A stretch of 27,578 nt of DNA. Origin: a virus. The DNA is taken from IMG/VR virus record IMGVR_UViG_3300008108_000271, positions 1 through 27,578 of that record; one strand, 5' to 3'. Each line of letters begins with the position of its first letter. Positions within the stretch are counted from its first letter, which is position 1. The notes beneath the pieces were generated by a model. It saw only the letters and a list, made by a program, of their open reading frames with translations. It was not told the DNA's origin and made no database searches. Positions 21,709 through 27,578 of the stretch are shown one piece after another. Position numbers and translations under genes: made by a program.

Positions 21709-22845
21709 TCAGTTGCAGGCGTAGTACTTGACGGCATCAGCCTGTGCAAGGCCGGTCGCGCCGCGAACCTCAACCTTGTACGACACCAAGCCCAGGTTCC
21801 AAGCGTACTCGCGCGATACGGAGACACTGATGCCACCGACAAGCGCGGTCTTGATCTGACCAAGGTCACCGAACAGGATTGGCTTGGCATTGTCAGCAAT
21901 GTCAGCAATCCCTGAAGCGGTGTAGACAGGCTTGCCAAGGAGGCGATCAACGCCACCCTGACCACCTGGCTGGAAGAGCGGAAGGCTGGACGAAGTGATC
22001 CCAAGGATGGTTCCAAGGGTCGCATCGGACATCAACCAACCAGCCTTCGCGGCGCCGCGATATTGCTGCTTGACCGCGAACTGGAGCTGGACTAGCTCGG
22101 AATATGTAGGCACGAAAGTCGCACCTGTCACACCTGAACCAGCCGCGTTCACGACGGCCGTACCAGCGGCTGCGCCGTGGGCAATAGCAACTTCCTGACC
22201 AGCAGCGTCCGCAATGAACGCAGCGATGTCAAAGGCTGCATCTTCAACCAGCTCCTCGGACACCTGTACGAGGATTTTGTAGCCTGACGGCTGGAGCTGG
22301 AGCGTACCCATGGTTGGGTCACTTTCAACAATCGTTCCACCTTCGCCTGGTGCCGTTGCGGTTCCGAGAGCCGTGGCTCGTGGGAACTTGATCGCGTTGC
22401 CGGTGGCAACACGGATCACATCAACAACATCTGGGTTGATGAAGGGGTTGATCTGGCCTGCAACGACATTCACTCGTGGGAATACCGCAACAGGATCACC
22501 CAGGTTGCTGCTCTTGGTCACATCGCGGTACTCGAACGAGTCCGTGCCGCCAGCAAGACCGATGGCGCGCAGGCGCTCCGAGTCCGTCTTAGCCTTAGGA
22601 GCCGTAGGAGCAACAACAGCGGCGAACTCGGCGCGAGCCTCGTCAGCAGCCTTGCGTGCTTCGGTAGCGTTCTTCTCGGACTTCATCGCCTCAGCCAGCG
22701 AGCCGGCCTCTGCGACGAGCTTCTCGAAGCGCGCCTTGTCTTCGCCCTCTAGGGCGATTCCCTTATCGGCGGCCTCAACGGCAATGCCGCGTGCCTCCGT
22801 CAGGAGGTTCGCTCGCTTGTCAGCGAGATTTGCGAAGTCGGACAT
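21709..22845 (-). CDS. major capsid protein, HK97 fold
   Basis: This 378-residue protein starts at ATG 22845 (AGGAAG 8 bases upstream); an in-frame GTG at 22854 is too close to that site. Residues 1 to about 100 are a charged coiled coil (delta domain) acting as a built-in scaffold and removed by the protease. The rest is HK97-like: VNVVAGQINPFINPDVVDVIRVATG, TLQLQPSGYKILVQVSEELVEDAAFD (E-loop and spine helix region) and GKPVYTASGIADIADNAKPILFGD near the C-terminus. It sits next to the protease and portal. A spacer of about 111 bases upstream allows separate expression. Confidence 0.9.
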   Translation of the reverse strand: MSDFANLADKRANLLTEARGIAVEAADKGIALEGEDKARFEKLVAEAGSLAEAMKSEKNATEARKAADEARAEFAAVVAPTAPKAKTDSERLRAIGLAGGTDSFEYRDVTKSSNLGDPVAVFPRVNVVAGQINPFINPDVVDVIRVATGNAIKFPRATALGTATAPGEGGTIVESDPTMGTLQLQPSGYKILVQVSEELVEDAAFDIAAFIADAAGQEVAIAHGAAAGTAVVNAAGSGVTGATFVPTYSELVQLQFAVKQQYRGAAKAGWLMSDATLGTILGITSSSLPLFQPGGQGGVDRLLGKPVYTASGIADIADNAKPILFGDLGQIKTALVGGISVSVSREYAWNLGLVSYKVEVRGATGLAQADAVKYYACN

Positions 22846-22956
22846 AGTGTCCACTTCCTTTCTCCGCGCATAGGCGGACTATCTTCTTTGCTCTCCTCGG
22901 TGGGTTGCTCTAACGCGGACTCGCCTACTCAGGGCGGTGGGGCGCAGGCACGAGAC
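22846..22956 (-). other. spacer between protease and capsid genes
   Basis: This 111-base gap contains no ORF or clear -35/-10 pair. Distant inverted copies of TAGGCG and CGCCTA (plus-strand 22871-22876 and 22922-22927) could form a weak long-range stem. The capsid ribosome site lies at its downstream end. Confidence 0.4.
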
Positions 22957-24435
22957 CTAGAGTGCGTCACCTTCTGCCGCTTCCAGGGCAAGCATTGCCA
23001 TAGCGACGGATGGGTCAACGACCTTCTCCTGCTTTGGCGCGAGCTTGGAGCGAACAGCATCAATGACAACCACTTCCTCGGCGGACAGTTCGCGTCCAGC
23101 CTTGATTGCTTCAAGTGTGGCGACAAGTGCCTCAGCCTCTACGCCGATCTTTGGCGCAGTGACTTGGCGGATTGCCGTGAGACCAAGGGTTGCAGGGTAG
23201 GCAGGGGTCTGACCACCAGCGGCAAGGATGCTCACCTCGAACAGGTTGGCTTCCTTGATCGTGCGCTGATTGCCATCCCAAGCATCCTGTACCTTCTGGA
23301 AGCCGAACGACATACCGGCAGCGGCGCTCTCATGCGTGAGCATTGAGATGACCTTGGCAGCGTCTGGATCGGCTGGATCTAGTTTCGCCTCAACGCGCAG
23401 ACCAGTCTCGTCCTCGGTCAACTGAAGGCGACCGCTTGCCGTGGTGGCAAGAGCGCGCGTCTCGTCATGACCAAACAAGAAGGAGATGATCTTCTGCCCT
23501 GCGGATGCGCGAGCCAGTGAACGCTTGAAGGCTGCTGGCGCAATGCGCTCCTCGAACGGCAGACCAGCGCTTGCGCTGTTCCAGATCGCGGCGTAGCCAG
23601 TGAAGGTTCGCTGTCCGTCAGCGTCAGCCTCGGCAAGACGGTACTCGCCGATTGGCAGTGAGCGAACTTCTTTCTCTTTCATATCAATGATCTCCCTATC
23701 TTCAGCTGCGATCAAAGCATCTGCCCACGAGAGTACGCGATCAGTTGCGTCGCGGTCAGTTGTTTCCACACCCCAAAGGAAGCCAGCAACAGCGCCTGGA
23801 CCTGGGAAGTCCTCGTTCTCCTGATCCTCATTCTGTGGCACGCCTTCCCAGTCGCCGCGATGACGGCGAATCCATGCGGCCATGCGGATCACCTTGTCGG
23901 TGTCGGCTCGTCCGGCTGCGAGTTCGCGTGCCTCGGAGATCGTCTGCGCCTGCAAGCCATCGCCTGCGCGACCGTCCTCTACGAATGACAAGCCACGAGC
24001 TGCGGCGTTGCGGATGTAGTCAGGAACCTCGTACACGGCGCGCTCTTCGTCGGCGAGATACTCGTCAGGCGAGTACGCCTCGATCATCAAGCCGCGAGCC
24101 ATCTCGCGCACGGCTGCGTCATTGTCAATCGCGTACTCCAACTCCTCACCATACTGCTCCTTGAGCAGACCGTACTTGTACTCCTTGAATGCCAAGCCGG
24201 TGGCGAAGGGTGAGCCGTCAAAGTCGTTGAGGTGTACCTCTTCAACGCCTGCGACCTTGTACTCCTGAAGCCATGCGCGCGTCTCTTCTAGGCGCTCAAT
24301 GCTGCGAGCAGAGACCACGATCAGTTGCTTATCGCCAGTCATGACCTCCTCGTTGAGGAGGTTGATCAGCGGCTGATTCGGCTGCTCATTGTCAAGGATG
24401 AGCGTGCCGTCAAGGTCAACGATGATGTAGCTCAA
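22957..24435 (-). CDS. HAD hydrolase-linker-S78 prohead protease fusion
   Basis: This is a 492-residue protein with a TTG start at 24435, overlapping the portal TGA (TTGA). Residues 1-125 are a HAD phosphatase domain: DLDGT at 7-11, VSARS at 41-45, and a DND motif at 104-106. Residues about 135-245 match a helical domain found before proteases in other phages (AGDGL...ISEARELAAG...DKVIRMAAWIRRH). Residues 258-425 are the S78/HK97 prohead protease with H323 (FGHD), S376 (MSFGF) and E400 (LFEVSI). It processes the capsid delta domain. An internal ATG at 23682 could yield a 241-residue protease alone. The HAD function is unknown. Confidence 0.8.
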   Translation of the reverse strand: MSYIIVDLDGTLILDNEQPNQPLINLLNEEVMTGDKQLIVVSARSIERLEETRAWLQEYKVAGVEEVHLNDFDGSPFATGLAFKEYKYGLLKEQYGEELEYAIDNDAAVREMARGLMIEAYSPDEYLADEERAVYEVPDYIRNAAARGLSFVEDGRAGDGLQAQTISEARELAAGRADTDKVIRMAAWIRRHRGDWEGVPQNEDQENEDFPGPGAVAGFLWGVETTDRDATDRVLSWADALIAAEDREIIDMKEKEVRSLPIGEYRLAEADADGQRTFTGYAAIWNSASAGLPFEERIAPAAFKRSLARASAGQKIISFLFGHDETRALATTASGRLQLTEDETGLRVEAKLDPADPDAAKVISMLTHESAAAGMSFGFQKVQDAWDGNQRTIKEANLFEVSILAAGGQTPAYPATLGLTAIRQVTAPKIGVEAEALVATLEAIKAGRELSAEEVVVIDAVRSKLAPKQEKVVDPSVAMAMLALEAAEGDAL

Positions 24436-25613
24436 GACTGTGAATCCTGACCGACTACGCCGATGTTAAGCGCCTTGTAATGCTCGTCGCCACCGGCCAC
24501 ATCTGCGCGATCCTCAAGACGGCGGATCTCGTTGAGCGATAGGATGCCGTTATTCAGCGCGATGGCGTATGCGTCGTAGCGCTCCTTGGTCGTAGGTCGG
24601 AGCAGGCCGTCAAGAGTGAACTTGATGAAGGTCTGATCGGCACCTGGAACGAGACGCTGCAAGCCAGCCTCTAGGCGCGTGACGAGTGGTCCAAGCCCAA
24701 GGCGCAGCCATTCGATGCTCACGATCTCAACGCTGTTGTACGAGCTGTTGCCGCCTGGGTACTGGAGCAGGTGAAGCGGTACGCCCATCAATCGAGCGAT
24801 GGACTCAACGCCCCAGTGCAGGGTCTCAACCAACTGCATATCGCTGATCTTCATGGACATCTGCTGGAAATCTGCACCACCAGTCAGCACGGCGATCTTG
24901 TGCATCTTCTCGATGCCCTCGTGTCGGCGGCTGAACGAGTTGCGGAGTGAGTCCGCCTGATCCTGCGTCAACTCTCCAGGGATCTTGATCACGGCGGATG
25001 GGGCTGCGCCCTGCTCGTAGAACTTCGCGCTGTAGAGCTGCGTGGCGCTGGCAAGGCCGAGCGTCGTGCGGTGCTGCTCAACAGGCGACGGTGCGCGGAG
25101 CGCCGAGCCAGTGGCGAAGAGTGGGATGTGCAGGATTGCGTCGGCGGTCAACTCCACGCCGACATTGTCATCGCCAGTGACGGTGTAGATCGGTGCGCCG
25201 TCAACGCTCTTGATGGTCACCTTCTGCGGATCAAGTACGCGCATCTCAACGATGTCGCCGTTGCGCCCCTTGATGAACAGAACGAACAGATTGCCGTCAA
25301 TGAGGAGTGACGAAACCATGCGGTGCTTCAAGTCGAAGCCAGTGAAGTTCGGATTGTTTGGCTGTGGCATGGTGAGCCAAGATGGTGACGGTCGGTATGG
25401 GCGGCGAGTGCCGTCAATGCGGATGTAGGTATCCCATGGCAGCGACGCGACAGTGTCGGCGTACAGCTTGACTGCTGCGTAGTAGGCTCCGATTGAGAGT
25501 GCCGTCTGGCTGTTGATTGATACACCGGCAGAAGAAACCGATGGCTGATTGTCGGTGATCCAAGTGCCACCTACGGCACGCTGCTCACCAAGGATGCGGC
25601 GAAGGATGCTCAC
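24432..25613 (-). CDS. portal protein (HK97-type)
   Basis: This 393-residue protein has the HK97 portal signature: YYAAVKLYADTVASLPWDTY near the N-terminus, the SSLLIDGNLFVLFIKGRNGD strand pair, the PSPVEQHRTTLGLASATQLYSAKFYEQGA wing, and LHWGVESIARLMGVPLHLLQY. The GTG start at 25613 overlaps the TGA of the small membrane ORF. It forms the dodecameric ring at the packaging vertex and connects to TerL and the gp6-like adaptor. Confidence 0.9.
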   Translation of the reverse strand: MSILRRILGEQRAVGGTWITDNQPSVSSAGVSINSQTALSIGAYYAAVKLYADTVASLPWDTYIRIDGTRRPYRPSPSWLTMPQPNNPNFTGFDLKHRMVSSLLIDGNLFVLFIKGRNGDIVEMRVLDPQKVTIKSVDGAPIYTVTGDDNVGVELTADAILHIPLFATGSALRAPSPVEQHRTTLGLASATQLYSAKFYEQGAAPSAVIKIPGELTQDQADSLRNSFSRRHEGIEKMHKIAVLTGGADFQQMSMKISDMQLVETLHWGVESIARLMGVPLHLLQYPGGNSSYNSVEIVSIEWLRLGLGPLVTRLEAGLQRLVPGADQTFIKFTLDGLLRPTTKERYDAYAIALNNGILSLNEIRRLEDRADVAGGDEHYKALNIGVVGQDSQS

Positions 25614-25747
25614 TTACGGTCTCCTAGCGTATAGCCGATAGCGGCAAGAGCCGCGCCCAATGCGATGAGTCCTAATGGGATAGAGAGTAGCGCGAGACCT
25701 GCGATGACAAGTGCGCCACCCACAACTTCGAGAAGGTTGCTAATCAT
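25610..25747 (-). CDS. small membrane protein between terminase and portal
   Basis: This 45-residue ORF (ATG 25747) is overlapped by the terminase TGA (ATGA) and ends in a TGA overlapping the portal GTG. It is mostly hydrophobic (VVGGALVIAGLALLSIPLGLIALGAALAAIG), long enough for one bent or two short TM passes, and ends GDRK. Function is unknown; a membrane peptide inside the head operon is unexpected. Confidence 0.6.
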   Translation of the reverse strand: MISNLLEVVGGALVIAGLALLSIPLGLIALGAALAAIGYTLGDRK

Positions 25748-27330
25748 AGGTTGATCCACTCCACTTTCGCTGCTGACTTAGGTTCTACCTGCAGGAACTT
25801 TACACCCTGGAAGGCGACACAGGCGGAGATCGCAGCATCGATGCGGTCTGGGGATGCCTTGTATGCCTTGGTCAAGACCTGACCAAAGCGCGTCAGGCGC
25901 GTGTGGACATTGGAGATGTGGCGAGCTAGGAGCGGATTGCCGTCGTGGCGCAGCCCTTCGCCAGTGGCCACGGCCGTAAAGAATCGGTCAACGGCTGGAC
26001 CCATCCGCTCAATCGTGGCGGTGTTGAAGACTGCCACGCGCTTGCCGTAGCGGCGCGTCCAGTCCTCAATCTCAGAAGCCCAGCCAGGAGGGTCGGCAAA
26101 GATGGTCGCGTCATAGGTCTGCATGACCTGATCGATCACTGCGTCTACCTCGCCGCGCGGCACCGTCCAGTCTGGGTCGCGGTTGGTGTCGGACTTCTCC
26201 CCCGCCCTGATCAGGAAGATGTGACCGTCCATTGTGCAGGCGGTGATGACCGTAGCGTCACGCGCATACGAGCCGTCAAAGCCGATGCTCAGGCGCTCGC
26301 CTGGAATGAGTTTGCGCTCACGATCAGCCAGTTTTGCCCATGCCTCTGCGCCAATCCAGCGGTCTGGCGGCTGCACAAAGCGGTTGAGATGGTAGCGCTG
26401 CCACTCGTGCATTGGCACTTCGCTGGCGCGTGCGAGCAGTCGGTCGATGTCTACGAATGCTGGTGCGCTTGGGTTCGCCTGCTCTAGTGCAGCCCTACGG
26501 CCAGTGTCGGTCTCTAGGTCGTGGCTATCAGCAGCAGCCCACCACTCGACTAGGAAGGAAGGGTCGATCACCTCGCCAGACGAGATGCGCTTGGCGTAGG
26601 TCAGCATCCTGCCGAGCAGCGTGTTCTCGTCGGAGCCTGCCGTTGAGATGTTCAACTCCAGCGCTTCGGCTCGCTTGGCGAGAGAGTTGGAGAGCACGAG
26701 ATGCACGCGCTCTTTGTTGCCTGTCCACTCGTGCAGCTCGTCAGCGATAAAGCAGGTAGGTCGCCCACCGTCGTTGGTGCCTGCCGCAGCGGCGACGCGG
26801 TACATACGGCCAGGGCGATCCTTGATCAGGATCTCGGTGTCGTAGACCTCAAACAGTTTGGCGAGTGGACCCTGCGTGAGCATAATGCGAGCCGTGCCAA
26901 AGAGCAGGTCAGCCTGCTCGAATGACGCCGCAGCGATAGGGATGTTCGGTGACTTCGGAGCCTTCGGTCCAGCCAGTTCTGCTAGGGCGATAGCCGCGAG
27001 CAGCTCGGTCTTGCCGTTGCCTTTGGGCGTACCCAGCAGGGCACGCTTCACGGTGCGCTTCTGTGTGGCTGCGTCGTACTCGTAGAGCCGCCAGATGTAG
27101 GCACGCTGCCACGGCTCTAGGCGGAACGGCTCGCCGAACTTATCGCCCTCACCGTGAACTAGGTTGGTCTCAATCCAGCGACAGACCAGCCCACCCCACG
27201 ACGGTGGTGGTGGACTACTGATCGGCGACGAGTAGAGTGGCCTCTTCTGCGGAGTCGTTGCCGGCTTCAATGTAGCGTGGGTCGGCTTCGGCTTCGGCTT
27301 CCGCGAAGGCTGCGTTTGCGATTCTGGCAT
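25744..27330 (-). CDS. large terminase subunit
   Basis: This is a 528-residue protein starting at ATG 27330, with GGAGGA 5-6 bases upstream; the longer frame has no such site. ATPase motifs are Walker A GTPKGNGKT at 100-108 and Walker B FIADELHEW at 194-202. The nuclease domain has D352 (GFDGSYARD), D413 (FADPPGW) and D495/D498 (SPDRIDAA), the RNase H-like metal site. The first 45 residues are Lys/Pro/Ser-rich and encoded across the end of the small subunit gene. It cuts and translocates DNA into the prohead. Confidence 0.9.
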   Translation of the reverse strand: MPESQTQPSRKPKPKPTHATLKPATTPQKRPLYSSPISSPPPPSWGGLVCRWIETNLVHGEGDKFGEPFRLEPWQRAYIWRLYEYDAATQKRTVKRALLGTPKGNGKTELLAAIALAELAGPKAPKSPNIPIAAASFEQADLLFGTARIMLTQGPLAKLFEVYDTEILIKDRPGRMYRVAAAAGTNDGGRPTCFIADELHEWTGNKERVHLVLSNSLAKRAEALELNISTAGSDENTLLGRMLTYAKRISSGEVIDPSFLVEWWAAADSHDLETDTGRRAALEQANPSAPAFVDIDRLLARASEVPMHEWQRYHLNRFVQPPDRWIGAEAWAKLADRERKLIPGERLSIGFDGSYARDATVITACTMDGHIFLIRAGEKSDTNRDPDWTVPRGEVDAVIDQVMQTYDATIFADPPGWASEIEDWTRRYGKRVAVFNTATIERMGPAVDRFFTAVATGEGLRHDGNPLLARHISNVHTRLTRFGQVLTKAYKASPDRIDAAISACVAFQGVKFLQVEPKSAAKVEWINL

Positions 27331-27578
27331 TGAGTTCCTCCAGGCTTCTTGCCGCCTCACCATACACGATGCCCAAGGTCAGCCCTGCCTTGGGGTGCAG
27401 ACCGAACCGATCCTCTAGCTGGCGGATCTCGGCATCTACTGAGGTGCGCTGTCGGTACATAGGGTTGAGGATCTTCTGCCCCTGAGAGCCTGAGATCATC
27501 GGCTCCTCGCGTAGGTAGATGTCCATCCGCTCGCGCTCGTCGTACATCGAGAAGAGCCGCTCAAGCGCTGGCATCTGC
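27215..27578 (-). CDS. small terminase subunit (P27-like), 5' end outside the window
   Basis: The frame is open to the window edge, so the true start probably lies beyond 27578; the first visible ATG is at 27574. The sequence ERLFSMYDERERMDIYL, GSQGQKILNPMYRQ and AEIRQLEDRFGLHPKAGLTLGI matches the C-terminal half of the P27/Terminase_4 family. The tail is strongly acidic (AEAEAEADPRYIEAG). It recognises packaging sites and regulates TerL. Its last 116 bases overlap the TerL gene in another frame. Confidence 0.75.
   Translation of the reverse strand, partial: QMPALERLFSMYDERERMDIYLREEPMISGSQGQKILNPMYRQRTSVDAEIRQLEDRFGLHPKAGLTLGIVYGEAARSLEELNARIANAAFAEAEAEADPRYIEAGNDSAEEATLLVADQ

Noticed and set aside
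1-27578. tRNA genes, CRISPR arrays, integrase and attachment sites
   Set aside because: No cloverleaf, direct-repeat array, recombinase motif or att-like repeat was seen by eye; a tRNAscan-SE run would be needed to exclude tRNAs fully.

Overview
The window is a contiguous piece of a tailed double-stranded DNA phage or prophage-like genome with siphovirus architecture. Every gene I can support lies on the minus strand, so the genome reads from right (27578) to left (1). Evidence for a phage is a complete HK97-type head and tail order: small terminase, large terminase, portal, prohead protease, major capsid protein, connectors, tail tube, chaperones, tape measure, tail hub and fibre. A lysis region follows. 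The base composition is moderately GC-rich. A C39-like lysin, r1t-like holin features and Pro/Ala linkers suggest a Gram-positive, probably actinobacterial host, but that is inference. I see no integrase, repressor, tRNA, IS element or CRISPR array.

Right half (27578 to about 10400), packaging, head, tail and lysis. The order is TerS (cut by the window edge), TerL with a long out-of-phase overlap, a 45-residue membrane peptide, HK97-type portal, a three-part HAD/linker/S78 protease fusion, HK97-fold capsid protein, two small head proteins, a gp6-like connector, a tail terminator candidate, the tail tube, two overlapping tail-assembly-chaperone ORFs, an HK97-gp10-like protein, a short tape measure, the tail hub and a 625-residue fibre ending in a C1q/TNF-like domain. 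The lysis region has a coiled-coil plus one-TM peptide, a signal-peptide/Pro-rich/C-terminal-TM surface protein, a two-TM peptide, and a lysin fused in frame to a holin-like domain that has its own internal start.

Between the halves (10241-10395) there is a perfect-stem hairpin and a sigma70-like promoter (TTGACA, 18 nt, TATGAT) overlapped by an inverted repeat. It points left and should drive the second operon.

Left half (10240 to 1), DNA metabolism and accessory genes. It holds small membrane proteins, a YqaJ exonuclease, a PD-(D/E)XK nuclease, a Rad52-like annealing protein carrying a zinc knuckle and an SSB-like tail, a winged-helix replication protein, endonuclease VII, a dNMP kinase, a second PD-(D/E)XK nuclease, a SAM methyltransferase, a secreted RlpA/expansin-like protein, an HELLH metallopeptidase, an HNH nuclease, a Mom-like DNA modification protein, a GT4 glycosyltransferase and three small zinc-ribbon proteins, the last running off the window.

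The most unusual non-coding signal is a trio of hairpins (near 3349, 7491 and 10360). Their stems differ in sequence but remain paired, while they share an apical TGG-T(G)NCCTC-CCA core on the coding strand. Most gene junctions are 4-base ATGA/GTGA/TTGA overlaps, so translational coupling is probably the dominant mode of expression.
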